Part shown: in pieces, positions 35,236-44,140 of the stretch
Layout of the letters: every line of letters begins with the position of its first letter
How positions within the stretch are numbered: position 1 is the first letter of the stretch
NCBI RefSeq assembly: GCF_018398395.1
Contig: NZ_JAHCBF010000004.1
Location: forward strand, 62,001 to 126,000
DNA length: 64,000 nt
Source: Croceicoccus gelatinilyticus
GTDB lineage: Bacteria; Pseudomonadota; Alphaproteobacteria; Sphingomonadales; Sphingomonadaceae
Direction: 5' to 3'
Made by a program: the position numbers and the translations under genes
Notes under the pieces: model-generated
Database searches by the model: none
The model's input: only the letters and a program-made list of their open reading frames with translations
Told to the model about the DNA's origin: nothing

Positions 35236-37581
35236 ATGATCGGTAAGACACAGGCGAATTGCGCCCTAAAACTGCTCGTGACGGGACTTCTGACCACCAC
35301 AAGCAGCCAGGTAATGGCCCAGACGGCCGCAACCCAGGACACTACGGACAACGAACGACCACAGGTCCAGCAGGCACCCTCGCGCGATGCAGGGCTAGAG
35401 GAAATCATCGTCACCGCCCGCCGCGTGACGGAATCGCTGCAGGATACGCCCGTCGCGGTGACCGCGTTCACGTCGGCGGCGATCGACGACAAGTTCGCGA
35501 CCGACATTCGCGGCCTTGCAGGCGACGTGCCCAACGTTGTCATCACCAACGTGCCGGGCTTCAACGCAGCCTCGATCGGTATTCGCGGCCAGTCCACTGG
35601 CGACATCATCCTGACGTTCGAACCGGCAGTCGCCGTTGTCGTCGACGACTTCGTCCTCGCCCACGTGCAGACGCAGCTTTTCGACCTGTTCGACATCGAC
35701 CGGATCGAAGTCCTGCGCGGTCCGCAGGGCACGCTGTTCGGCAAGAACACCGTTGGCGGCGTGGTCAACGTCATCACGAAAAAGCCTGAACCGGGTTTCA
35801 GCGGCGAAGTCCGCCTCGGTTATTCCAGCTTCAACACCAAGGACGTGAAGCTCGCGCTCAACATCCCGCTGGCGGACAATCTCTATTTCCGCACCGCAGG
35901 CTCGTTTCAGGAAAGCGACGGCTTCTACCGCCTGACCAAGAACAACGATGTCGATGGCATTCAGGGCGTGGCCGGCAACGGCCAGCGCTGGGGCGGATCG
36001 CGTTACTTCAGCAACCGCGCGAAGCTGCTGTGGGAACCCGGCCCGACCAGCGAGGTCATGCTGACTTACGAAATGCTGCGCGACCGCGGGGATTCACCGC
36101 CGTCGGTGAATGAAACGCCCGAAGGCTTCCTTTTCGACGTCGTCGGCTTCCCCGGCATCCAGACGACCGGTGCCAGCCCCTATGATACCGGCACGACGCT
36201 TTGCGAAGGTTCGGCAACCGCAGACGACTGCCCCGGCACGCTCAGCGGACACAAAGTCGATGTCGACGGCGTATTCCTGCGCGGCGAACACGGCTTTGAC
36301 GCGGGCACCGTCACTGTCGTCGGTGGCTGGCGCCGGGTAAAATCGGTTCTGCCATCGGACTACACGGGCGAGAACGCATACCTGTTCGTGTCCACACGCG
36401 ACGACGTACGCGAACAGTACAGCGTCGAGGCGCGGTTCTCGTCCGACTTTTCGGACGTATTCAAGTTTACCGCTGGCGGCATGTACTGGGGCCAGACGCT
36501 GGACGCGAACGCGACCAGCTTCCTCGGCTTCCTCCGCTTCCTCGGCAGCCCCGGATCGCTATCCGATCCGAACCTGTCGACGGCTGACTACAAGGTCGAT
36601 TCCTACGCCGTATTCGGCGAGGCGGAATACCAGGTCGCCGATCCGCTCGCAGTGTTCTTCGGCGCGCGTTACACCAAGGAAGAGAAGTCTTTCTCGGTCC
36701 AGCCGCAGGTGCCGCGTTCTGTCGTCGAAACCGGTTTCTGGCCGCAGTACAGCGACAGTGCGAAGTTCGACCGCCCGACCATTCGCGCCGGTTACCGCTG
36801 GGACATCGCGCCGGGGATCAACAACTACTTCACTTACAGCCAGGGTTATAAATCCGGCGGCTACAACGAACAGGCGATGTCGGCCACGTCCGCCCTGCCG
36901 TTCGAGGAAGAAACCGCAGACAGCTTCGAACTGGGCCTTAAGACCGAGACGGCAGATCGCCGCCTGCGCGTCAATGTCGCGGGCTTCTACGTGAAGTACA
37001 ACGACCTGCAGCGCGATGCGGTGGTGCCCTTCATTGATCCGATCACGGGTCTGCCGGGTCAGGAAACGAAGACCACGAACGCCGGCAAGGCCGAAGTCTA
37101 TGGCCTTGAAGTCGAAGTCTCGGCAGCGCCAGTCGCAGGGCTCACGCTGGGTGCTGGCATGGGCTGGCAGAAGGCGAAGTACCTGGAGTTCTTCACCGAC
37201 ATCGATGGCGATGGCGTCAACGACGACGCCTCGTTCCTCGACCTTCGCAATGCCCCCGAACTGACGATCAGTGGCAATGTCCGGTACGAATTCCCGCCGA
37301 CGGACTGGGGCATGGTCGCTGTCACGGCGGACGTGAATTACCAGTCGGAATACGAATCCGTCACGCTCAACGCCGACTACACGCAGGGCGAGGCCCGCAC
37401 GCTTGTCGGCACCAGCGTGTCATGGACCGATCCGTCGGAAATGTACCGTGTCGCGATCTTCGGGCGGAACCTGCTGGACGAGAACTACCGCGTCAGCGCG
37501 AACTCAGTCGCGGGTCTGTTCAACTTCACCAACTACGCCCCGCCGCGCTCGTTCGGCATTGAGGGTTCGGCGAAGTTCTGA
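35236..37581 (+). CDS. TonB-dependent outer membrane receptor 2
   Basis: A 781-residue TonB-dependent receptor. Signal peptide MIGKTQANCALKLLVTGLLT...SQVMAQ; plug with EEIIVTARRVTESLQDTPVAV and EVLRGPQGTLFGKNTVGGVVNV; barrel ending with PPRSFGIEGSAKF. ATG at 35236 has GGGAGAGGG upstream; an ATG at 35209 would spoil the signal peptide. It is similar to receptor 1 in plug motifs but clearly diverged in the barrel, so it may take a different or related ligand. Divergent from TetR A with operator S3 between them. Confidence 0.93.
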   Translation: MIGKTQANCALKLLVTGLLTTTSSQVMAQTAATQDTTDNERPQVQQAPSRDAGLEEIIVTARRVTESLQDTPVAVTAFTSAAIDDKFATDIRGLAGDVPNVVITNVPGFNAASIGIRGQSTGDIILTFEPAVAVVVDDFVLAHVQTQLFDLFDIDRIEVLRGPQGTLFGKNTVGGVVNVITKKPEPGFSGEVRLGYSSFNTKDVKLALNIPLADNLYFRTAGSFQESDGFYRLTKNNDVDGIQGVAGNGQRWGGSRYFSNRAKLLWEPGPTSEVMLTYEMLRDRGDSPPSVNETPEGFLFDVVGFPGIQTTGASPYDTGTTLCEGSATADDCPGTLSGHKVDVDGVFLRGEHGFDAGTVTVVGGWRRVKSVLPSDYTGENAYLFVSTRDDVREQYSVEARFSSDFSDVFKFTAGGMYWGQTLDANATSFLGFLRFLGSPGSLSDPNLSTADYKVDSYAVFGEAEYQVADPLAVFFGARYTKEEKSFSVQPQVPRSVVETGFWPQYSDSAKFDRPTIRAGYRWDIAPGINNYFTYSQGYKSGGYNEQAMSATSALPFEEETADSFELGLKTETADRRLRVNVAGFYVKYNDLQRDAVVPFIDPITGLPGQETKTTNAGKAEVYGLEVEVSAAPVAGLTLGAGMGWQKAKYLEFFTDIDGDGVNDDASFLDLRNAPELTISGNVRYEFPPTDWGMVAVTADVNYQSEYESVTLNADYTQGEARTLVGTSVSWTDPSEMYRVAIFGRNLLDENYRVSANSVAGLFNFTNYAPPRSFGIEGSAKF

Positions 37582-37626
37582 TCGATGGCGCAGGGGCACT
37601 CTCCTTCCTCGCGCGCTGCCGGTACT

Positions 37627-37659
37627 CTCCCGGAACGGTCCCGTCGGCCGTTCCGGGAG
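37627..37659. terminator. Perfect 12-bp hairpin between convergent genes
   Basis: CTCCCGGAACGG (37627-37638) and CCGTTCCGGGAG (37648-37659) with a 9-base loop, between TonB receptor 2 (plus) and the TPR/2OG gene (minus). Likely a shared terminator, though without a T-run. Confidence 0.6.
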
Positions 37660-37671
37660 GGCTCGGCCGCG

Positions 37672-39186
37672 TCACGAAAGGCTGTGCGCCCGCCCCACGC
37701 CCGCAGGCACCAGATCGAAGGCAAAGCTGATCCGCTCCTCCTCGCCGCCAAAAGGCAGCGTCGCGTGCCAGAGGTACGAGGGGAAGAGGATCATGCGCCC
37801 CGTTCGCGGAGTGAAGACCTGCAAGGGTTCTGCATCTCCGCCCAGTTCATCGGGCAGGACGCCGATGCCGAAAGCGCCCTCGCGCTCGTTATCGGGATTG
37901 CCAGTGAAGTCGGGGTAGTAGACCCCCGACAGCCAGTTCGGCGCGTGGATATGCGCGCCCACTTCTCCGCCGGGACGCAGGATCGTGCCCCAGAGCGTGA
38001 GGGACCAGTTTTCAGGCAGAGCGCGCAGGAACGGGTGGTTACCGCCAAGGCCGCGCATCCTGTCCACTTCCGCCGCCAGCCGCTCTCGCGCCAGATGGCC
38101 CAGCGTGGCGAGCGCGGGGGTCTGCGCGGTAGCGAGATCGTCGCTCTGCCGACCCTGCCGCGTGACGAGGCCTTCTGGCTCCTCGGTCAGCGAGGGATGC
38201 CCCTGAAGTTCTGCCACCAGAGCGGCGTTGAAATCCGCCATCGTGGCGAAACCGGAGACGGCATCGATGTCGTGCACGGTCACGAAATGCTCGACACCCA
38301 TGAGCTGGCCTTGCGCGCCATGCTCACCCATCCGGCCCAGCGCGACCGTCGCCATGGCGAGCGGAGTTGTGACCGAGGGCGAGGTGGCAAGCATCCTCTC
38401 GCAGACGGCCAGTGCATCGCGCGGCCTGTCGGCGCGGATCAGGTTGCGAGCCAAGTTGATGCCCAGCGCATGGTTCGGGGCATTCGGATCGAACCCGCCG
38501 CGCAGTGCCTCGGCGGCCCCCGCGAAATCTCCCGCCTTTTCCTTGAGCAGGCCAAGCTGGTTCGCGGCGCGCATGTTCGGACCGGCGGCAAGCACTTCTT
38601 CCAGCACCCGCATGGCCCCGGCGCTATCGCCGGACCGCGCCAATGCGTCGGCCATGTTGATCCGCGCCTCGGCCATTGCAGGCCGCGCGGAGATCGCACT
38701 GCGATAGTACTCGACCGCCTCACCGAAGCGGCCTGCGCGGGCGAGCGCGATGCCGCGGTTGTTGCAGAAATCGGCATGGGCGGGATCGTCGACGCCCGCC
38801 GGATCGAGCCTAGCCAAAGCCTCTTCGTTCCGGCCAGCGGCCAGCAGGCACGAACCCATGTTGGCGACCGTCGCCGCGTGACGCGGGCGCAAGTCCAGCG
38901 CGGTCTCGAACGCGGCGAGAGCTTCGTCGAACCGGCCCAGTCCCTTGAGCGCAACGGCATGGTTCTGGTGCCGCGAGGGATTGCCCACATCGGCATCACG
39001 CGCGGCGGCGAAGAGGCGAACCGCCTCGTCCCCGCGCCCCGTTCGCTGCGCCACCAGCGCCGCGACGGTCAGCGCGTCGGGATCGTCTGGCGCCTCACTC
39101 AACAGACGCTCGACCAGCGGGGCCGCATCGCCCGGCCTCGGCCCCTGGGCGAGGCCTGCTGCCTCGGCCAGCAAGTTACCGTCCAT
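37672..39186 (-). CDS. TPR protein with C-terminal putative 2OG-Fe(II) oxygenase domain
   Basis: A 504-residue protein. Residues about 1-290 are tetratricopeptide repeats (for example LFAAARDADVGNPSRHQNHAVAL and CNNRGIALARAGRFGEAVEYY). The C-terminal 200 residues look like the TIGR02466-type 2OG-Fe(II) oxygenase: GGEVGAHIHAPNWLSGVYY with the first His, LFPSYLWHATLPF with the distal His, then RISFAFDLV with the 2-oxoglutarate-binding Arg. Probably hydroxylates a protein or bound ligand. Such proteins often accompany sphingomonad TonB receptors, as here. Its start lies only 17 bases from the divergent ABM gene. Confidence 0.8.
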   Translation of the reverse strand: MDGNLLAEAAGLAQGPRPGDAAPLVERLLSEAPDDPDALTVAALVAQRTGRGDEAVRLFAAARDADVGNPSRHQNHAVALKGLGRFDEALAAFETALDLRPRHAATVANMGSCLLAAGRNEEALARLDPAGVDDPAHADFCNNRGIALARAGRFGEAVEYYRSAISARPAMAEARINMADALARSGDSAGAMRVLEEVLAAGPNMRAANQLGLLKEKAGDFAGAAEALRGGFDPNAPNHALGINLARNLIRADRPRDALAVCERMLATSPSVTTPLAMATVALGRMGEHGAQGQLMGVEHFVTVHDIDAVSGFATMADFNAALVAELQGHPSLTEEPEGLVTRQGRQSDDLATAQTPALATLGHLARERLAAEVDRMRGLGGNHPFLRALPENWSLTLWGTILRPGGEVGAHIHAPNWLSGVYYPDFTGNPDNEREGAFGIGVLPDELGGDAEPLQVFTPRTGRMILFPSYLWHATLPFGGEEERISFAFDLVPAGVGRAHSLS

Positions 39187-39203
39187 TTCGAAAGGCCCCT
39201 CTC

Positions 39204-39521
39204 ATGATCGCAGTCATCATGCATTTTCGCACGAAGCCGGACAAGACGGAGCGGTTCGTCGAACTGGCTACCCAGCTTCAGGCCGACGTGCGCGCGAACG
39301 AGCCCGACACGCTGCATTTCCAGATCCTGCGCTCGCCCGAAGATCCGCACGTCTTCGCCTTCTACGAAACGTTCCGCGACCGCGCGGCGCAGAAAGCCCA
39401 CGCCCATCAGCCCTATCACGTCGCCATGGCCGACGAGGGTTGGTCCTGCATCGACGGTGAAGTCGATATCCGCAGCTTCGACCTGCTGGGCGAACCACAC
39501 GTAACGGGAGTCCACGCATGA
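39204..39521 (+). CDS. ABM-domain protein, first gene of long catabolic operon
   Basis: A 105-residue ABM-fold protein: MIAVIMHFRTKPDKTERFVELA, then ANEPDTLHFQILRSPEDPHVFAFYETFRDRAAQKAHA. It resembles the two ABM proteins at 26.3-26.9 kb. It heads an eight-gene plus-strand run to 46.8 kb and overlaps the SDR gene by ATGA. Confidence 0.75.
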   Translation: MIAVIMHFRTKPDKTERFVELATQLQADVRANEPDTLHFQILRSPEDPHVFAFYETFRDRAAQKAHAHQPYHVAMADEGWSCIDGEVDIRSFDLLGEPHVTGVHA

Positions 39522-40309
39522 TTTCATCGCTTGAAGGACGGGTCGCACTCGTCACCGGTTGCACTGGCGGGATCGGCCGCTCGATCTGCCAGGCATTGGC
39601 CGAAGTGGGGGCCACCGTCGTCGGCGCGGATCTTCCCGCCGACGGCGGTGACTGGGCCGACGGCATCGCAAAGTCCGACTACATCCAGTTGAACGTGACT
39701 GACGAGGACTCGTGGGCCAACGCGATCGCCCATGTCGAGGAAAAGCACGGAAGGCTCGACACGCTGGTTCACGTGGCCGGCATCGTCGTGGTCGACAAGC
39801 TGGAAACCACCTCGCTCGCCGACTGGCGCAAGCAGATGGCGGTCAATGTCGACGGCGTATTCCTTGGCTCGAAAGCCGCGGTGCAGATCATGAACCGCAC
39901 AGGGCAGGACCTGCCGCACGGCGCCTCGATGATCGTGATCTCGTCTGTCGCGGGCCTTGTCGGATCGCCGCTCCACACCGGGTACTGTGCATCAAAAGCA
40001 GCAGTGAACATGTTCGCCAAGGCCGCCGCGCTCGAATTCTCGGCGCTGGGCTACAAAGTGCGGTTCAATTCGATCCATCCCAGCGGCGTGAAGACCGGCA
40101 TGGTCGATCACATCTTCCAGCGCTTCGTCGACTGCGGCTTTGCCGAAACGGTCGAACAGGTCGCCGAAGGCATGGCGCCCGCACATCCCATCGGCCGCAT
40201 GGCCGACCCCATCGACATCGCCAAGGCCGTCCGTTTCCTCGCATCCGACGAGGCCGGATACATGCACGGATCCTCACTGGTCGTGGATGGCGGTTTTACG
40301 GCACAATGA
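39518..40309 (+). CDS. Short-chain dehydrogenase/reductase
   Basis: A 263-residue classical SDR, NAD(P)-dependent alcohol/ketone oxidoreductase. Cofactor motif TGCTGGIGRSI (about 12-22), an acidic residue after strand 2 (GADLPAD) suggests NAD, active-site Ser in VISSVAG and YCASKAAV giving Tyr and Lys. Substrate unknown. Coupled to the ABM gene upstream; 31 bases before the cupin gene. Confidence 0.87.
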   Translation: MISSLEGRVALVTGCTGGIGRSICQALAEVGATVVGADLPADGGDWADGIAKSDYIQLNVTDEDSWANAIAHVEEKHGRLDTLVHVAGIVVVDKLETTSLADWRKQMAVNVDGVFLGSKAAVQIMNRTGQDLPHGASMIVISSVAGLVGSPLHTGYCASKAAVNMFAKAAALEFSALGYKVRFNSIHPSGVKTGMVDHIFQRFVDCGFAETVEQVAEGMAPAHPIGRMADPIDIAKAVRFLASDEAGYMHGSSLVVDGGFTAQ

Positions 40310-40340
40310 GCGCACAAAAAGACACCCAAGGAGAGCAGCA

Positions 40341-40799
40341 ATGACCGAACACAACCCCGGCAAGCTTGGCGACCTGATCGTCAACATCAACGACTGCAAC
40401 GAAGTGGAACTGGGCACCGGCACCACGATCCGTCTCCTTCGCTACAGCGAGGAAACGGGCGACTGGGTGCTCTGGGTCAAGATGGAGCCCGGCGCGACTT
40501 TCGCCCCGCACTGGCACCTTGGCCACGGCCAGTACTTCGTCACCAAGGGCGAGCTGATCTACGACGTCGGTTCCGCCCCCGAAGGCACCTACGGCTACGA
40601 ACCGATCGGCTCGCGCCACAACGAGGCCCGCTGCGAGCAGGTGACCGAATACCTGTTCATGGGCCACGGCGCGGTCGCCTTCCTCGATGACGACGGCGAG
40701 ATCCGCTTCATCCTCAACCACGAATTCCTGCGCGACGTTGCCAAGGGCGATGTCGTCTCAAACGTGGCGAACGAGGGGCTTGAGGAGGCAGCCGAATGA
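40341..40799 (+). CDS. Cupin-domain protein (2,4'-dihydroxyacetophenone dioxygenase-like)
   Basis: A 152-residue single-domain cupin. The metal-binding block PHWHLGHGQYFVTKGELIYD (about 54-73) supplies two His, a Tyr/Glu region follows, and GSRHNEARCE holds another His. It resembles cupins annotated as 2,4'-dihydroxyacetophenone dioxygenase-like; a ring- or side-chain-cleaving oxygenase role is an inference only. AAGGAG lies 8 bases before the ATG. It overlaps the M24-fold gene by ATGA. Confidence 0.72.
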   Translation: MTEHNPGKLGDLIVNINDCNEVELGTGTTIRLLRYSEETGDWVLWVKMEPGATFAPHWHLGHGQYFVTKGELIYDVGSAPEGTYGYEPIGSRHNEARCEQVTEYLFMGHGAVAFLDDDGEIRFILNHEFLRDVAKGDVVSNVANEGLEEAAE

Positions 40800-42097
40800 C
40801 CGAGCCGAGCAACCCTCGGGCGGAGCGGCTGCGGCGCATGATGGGCGAGGAGGGTTACGACGCGGTCGTGCTCTCCCACCCGCACGACGTGCGCTATGCG
40901 GTCGGCTACCACTCGATCCTCGAACGCTGGGGCCAGATGGAAGCGATGGCAGCGGCTATCGTCTATGCCGATCCGGCCAAGCCCCTCACCCTCGTCATTC
41001 CCGAAGCGAACCTCGGCCTTGTCGCGGTGCTGAACCAGGACGGTCCGGCCTGCACCTTTGCTGAAATCCGCACGTTCGAGATGCTGAACTTCTGCGAGGT
41101 CAGCCGCTATCTCGACCCCGACCGCGATGCGGGCCAGCTGGGCGAGGACGCGATGGCGATGGCAGGTCTCATCAAGGGATCGTGCCAGCCGGACATCGCC
41201 GCCGCCGTCTCATCCGCGCTGGCCGACAACGGCATGGCGGGCAAGCGCATCGGGTTCGACGAGCACCGCATGTCGGCCCGCATTTCCGATCACGTCCCGC
41301 ACGAATATTCCGACGTTCTGGATTTCATGATGCGCGTGCGCGTGGTGAAGACGGATGGAGAGCTCGAACGCTATCGCAAGGTCGGCAAGCTGGCCGACCG
41401 GATCATCGATTTCGCCGGAAGCGTCCTTTACGAAGGCGCGGACTGGAACGACGTGCAGGCCAGGATCTGCGACTTCATGGTCCGCAACGAAGTCATCCCC
41501 GTCGACGAAGGCGCAATGCTGTTCGGCGGTGCCTACGAACAGGACGAGTTCATCCCCGACCTGTTCCGCACGCGCGGAAACCGTTCGCTGCGCAAGGGCG
41601 ACATCGTGATCCTGGAAACGCAGGGCATTCACGACAGCTTCTGGGTCGACATCAACCGCACTGCCGTGATCGGTCCGCCAAGCGCGGAATACCAGCGCCA
41701 GCACGACGTGCTGCGCGATGCTTTCGTCAAGATGGTGGACCAGCTTCGCCCGGGCATGAGCACCGCCGACCTGCCCGCCATCGGGTACGAACATCTCAAG
41801 GCCAATGGCGTCGCCACGCCCGAAAAGCTGCTGGTGGTCGCGCACGGCATCGGGCTCATGCCACTCGAAATCCCGCTGCCTTACCCGGCTGCCGGTCTTG
41901 CCGGCGTGAAGGAAGGCTTTGTGCTTGAAGAGGGCATGCTGCTCTCGCTCGACAGCCTCTACTTCGGCGCGAAAGTCGGGCCCTGCCACATGGAGAACGT
42001 CTACGCGATCACCTCGGGCGCGCCCGAACCGATGTACGACGCCCCGCTCGAACTGATCGTCGCGCCGCTGGCCGCCGAGACAGAGCCTGCGGAATAA
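40796..42097 (+). CDS. M24 (pita-bread fold) peptidase-like protein with altered active site
   Basis: A 433-residue protein with the creatinase/Xaa-Pro peptidase N-domain and the pita-bread C-domain from about residue 185. Compared with prolidases, the first metal Asp is Glu (ILETQG), the second Asp is kept (VDINRT), the His in AHGIGL is kept but the shuttle His after it is replaced (GIGLMPLEI), the fourth ligand Glu is Asp (LLSLDSLY) and the last Glu is kept (CHMENVY). It may therefore be a non-peptidase hydrolase or lyase, as creatinase and DMSP lyase DddP are on the same fold. Its place between a cupin and a 2-oxoacid dehydrogenase supports a catabolic role. Confidence 0.75.
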   Translation: MTEPSNPRAERLRRMMGEEGYDAVVLSHPHDVRYAVGYHSILERWGQMEAMAAAIVYADPAKPLTLVIPEANLGLVAVLNQDGPACTFAEIRTFEMLNFCEVSRYLDPDRDAGQLGEDAMAMAGLIKGSCQPDIAAAVSSALADNGMAGKRIGFDEHRMSARISDHVPHEYSDVLDFMMRVRVVKTDGELERYRKVGKLADRIIDFAGSVLYEGADWNDVQARICDFMVRNEVIPVDEGAMLFGGAYEQDEFIPDLFRTRGNRSLRKGDIVILETQGIHDSFWVDINRTAVIGPPSAEYQRQHDVLRDAFVKMVDQLRPGMSTADLPAIGYEHLKANGVATPEKLLVVAHGIGLMPLEIPLPYPAAGLAGVKEGFVLEEGMLLSLDSLYFGAKVGPCHMENVYAITSGAPEPMYDAPLELIVAPLAAETEPAE

Positions 42098-42116
42098 GAA
42101 CAAGAGGACGAGAGAG

Positions 42117-43121
42117 ATGACCAGTACAGGCGAAAACGATCCGCGCCTCGAAAAATACCGGCGCATGCAACGCATCCGCCAGTTCGAGGCGAAGGCGGAA
42201 AAGATCCACGCCGACGGCGAGATCCCCGGCGCGCTGCACACTTACGCAGGGATGGAAGCATCGGGCGTCGGTTCGTGCATGGCGCTGCGCGACGACGACT
42301 ACATGGTCGGCACGCACCGCAGCCACGGCCACCCCATCGCCAAGGGCGCAAAGCTGCGTCCGCTGATGGCCGAACTGCTCGGCAAGAAAACCGGCGTGTG
42401 CAGCGGCAAGGGCGGTTCGATGCACTTGTCCGACTTCTCGATGGGCAGTCTTGGCGAAACCTCGATCGTCGGATCGGGCGGGCCGGTCACCGCAGGCGCG
42501 GCACTGGGCGCGAAGCTGCAGGGGCTGGACCGCGTGGCGCTCTGCTTCTTCGGTGACGGGGCCAGCAGCGAAGGCGCGATCCACGAAGGCATGAACCTTG
42601 CCGCCGTCTGGTCGCTGCCCGCGATCTTCGTTTGCGAGAACAACCGCTTCGGCATGTCCACGCCCACCAGCGACGCGGTCGCGGGTGAGAACGTCGCAGA
42701 CCGTGCCCACGGCTATGGCATCCCCGGCGTGATCGTGGATGGGCAGGACGTCGACGCGGTCGAGGCCGCGGTTCGCGAAGCGGTGGACCGCGCGCGGGCT
42801 GGCAAGGGTCCGACCCTGATCGAGACCAAGACCTACCGCTATGGCGACCACGCCGTGAACATGGGCCGCGAGCTTACCCCGCGCGGGCCCGAGCATGACG
42901 ACTGGGTCAAGCGCGATCCGATCACGATCTACCGCCAGCGGCTGATCGAGGCGGGCGTTGCCGAGGCCGATCTCGATGCCATCGACACTGCCGTGGCCGA
43001 CGAGGTCGCAGACGCACTGCAGTTCGCGCGCGACAGCGAATACCCCGTCTTCGAGGAAGCTTTCGACGACGTCTTCGTCGACCGCCTGCCCATCCCCGCC
43101 GAAGTCCAGGCCCACGCCTGA
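42117..43121 (+). CDS. Thiamine-diphosphate-dependent dehydrogenase E1 alpha subunit (acetoin/2-oxoacid type)
   Basis: A 334-residue E1 alpha subunit. The ThDP motif GDGASSEGAIHEGMNLAAVW ending in CENN is around residues 142-175, and the RSHGHPIAKGA block and GGSMHLSD loop are typical of acetoin or branched 2-oxoacid dehydrogenases. It would decarboxylate a 2-oxoacid or diketone-like intermediate and transfer the acyl group to a lipoyl protein. Followed by E1 beta after 13 bases. Confidence 0.88.
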   Translation: MTSTGENDPRLEKYRRMQRIRQFEAKAEKIHADGEIPGALHTYAGMEASGVGSCMALRDDDYMVGTHRSHGHPIAKGAKLRPLMAELLGKKTGVCSGKGGSMHLSDFSMGSLGETSIVGSGGPVTAGAALGAKLQGLDRVALCFFGDGASSEGAIHEGMNLAAVWSLPAIFVCENNRFGMSTPTSDAVAGENVADRAHGYGIPGVIVDGQDVDAVEAAVREAVDRARAGKGPTLIETKTYRYGDHAVNMGRELTPRGPEHDDWVKRDPITIYRQRLIEAGVAEADLDAIDTAVADEVADALQFARDSEYPVFEEAFDDVFVDRLPIPAEVQAHA

Positions 43122-43134
43122 GGAGGACCAGACA

Positions 43135-44124
43135 ATGGCAAGAATAACGTTTCTAGAAGCGATCATGCAGGCGCAGCAGGAAGAGATGCAGCGCGACGAC
43201 AAGGTCTTCATCATGGGTGAGGACGTGCGGTGCAACGTTTTCGGCACCACCACCGGTTTCGTAGACGCCTTCGGCGCGGAGCGCGTGCGCGACACGCCGA
43301 TTTCCGAAAACGGCTTCATCGGGGCCGCGGGCGGTGCGGCGATGGTGGGAATGCGTCCCATCGTCGATGCGACGATTTCGTCCTTCCTGTTTCCGGCGAT
43401 GGACCAGATCTGTTCGATCATCGCGAAGTCGCGTTACATCTATGGCGGTCAGGCCAAGCTCCCGCTCGTGATCCGGTCGTGCCTGTTTTACGGCAATTCC
43501 AATGCCGCACAGCATTCGGACCGGCCCTATCCGATGTTCATGAACATGCCGGGCCTGAAGATCATCGCCCCGTCGTGCGCCAGCGACATGAAGGGCCTGC
43601 TGAAAGCCGCCGTGCGCAGCGACGATCCCGTGCTCAGCTTCGAGGATTCGACCTGCTGGATGGCCAAGGACGAAGTGCCCGAGGGAGAGCATGTCATCCC
43701 GCTGGGCAAGGGCGACATCAAGCGCGAGGGCAGCGACGTAACGATCATCGGCATCGCAGGCGGCGTGAACGTAGCGCTGAAAGCTGCGAGGGCGCTGGAG
43801 CAGGAAGGCATTTCCGCCGAAGTCATCGACCCGCGCACGCTGGTTCCGCTGGACCGCGAGCTGATCCTGCAGTCGGTGCGCAAGACCGGCCGCGCGATCT
43901 GCGTCGACCCGGCCCACATGACCTGCAGCGCGGCAAGCGAGATTTCGGCCACGATCGTAGAGAACGCCTTCGACGCACTGCGCGCGCCGGTCCTGCGGGT
44001 CACCACGCCCGATACGCACCTGCCTTTCAGTCCGCACATCGAAAAACCGCTCTACCCGTCTGTAGAACGCATCGTCGACGCGGCCCGCAAGGTCGTGGGC
44101 ACCCGACAGACCCAACCCGCCTGA
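43135..44124 (+). CDS. 2-oxoacid dehydrogenase E1 beta subunit
   Basis: A 329-residue E1 beta (transketolase pyrimidine and C-terminal domains), partner of the preceding E1 alpha. ARITFLEAIMQAQQEEMQRD at the start, GEDVRCN, ISENGFIGAAGGAAMVGMRP, and DPRTLVPLDRELILQSVRKT in the C-terminal domain are standard. ATG at 43135 has GAGGAG nine bases upstream. Followed 16 bases later by a stand-alone lipoyl protein. Confidence 0.9.
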   Translation: MARITFLEAIMQAQQEEMQRDDKVFIMGEDVRCNVFGTTTGFVDAFGAERVRDTPISENGFIGAAGGAAMVGMRPIVDATISSFLFPAMDQICSIIAKSRYIYGGQAKLPLVIRSCLFYGNSNAAQHSDRPYPMFMNMPGLKIIAPSCASDMKGLLKAAVRSDDPVLSFEDSTCWMAKDEVPEGEHVIPLGKGDIKREGSDVTIIGIAGGVNVALKAARALEQEGISAEVIDPRTLVPLDRELILQSVRKTGRAICVDPAHMTCSAASEISATIVENAFDALRAPVLRVTTPDTHLPFSPHIEKPLYPSVERIVDAARKVVGTRQTQPA

Positions 44125-44140
44125 GCCGGAAAGGAACACC

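Noticed and set aside
40796-42097. DMSP lyase DddP as a specific call for the M24-fold protein
   Set aside because: Only the fold and some ligand changes are shared; no diagnostic DddP sequence was recognised and the neighbourhood is aromatic or CoA catabolism.
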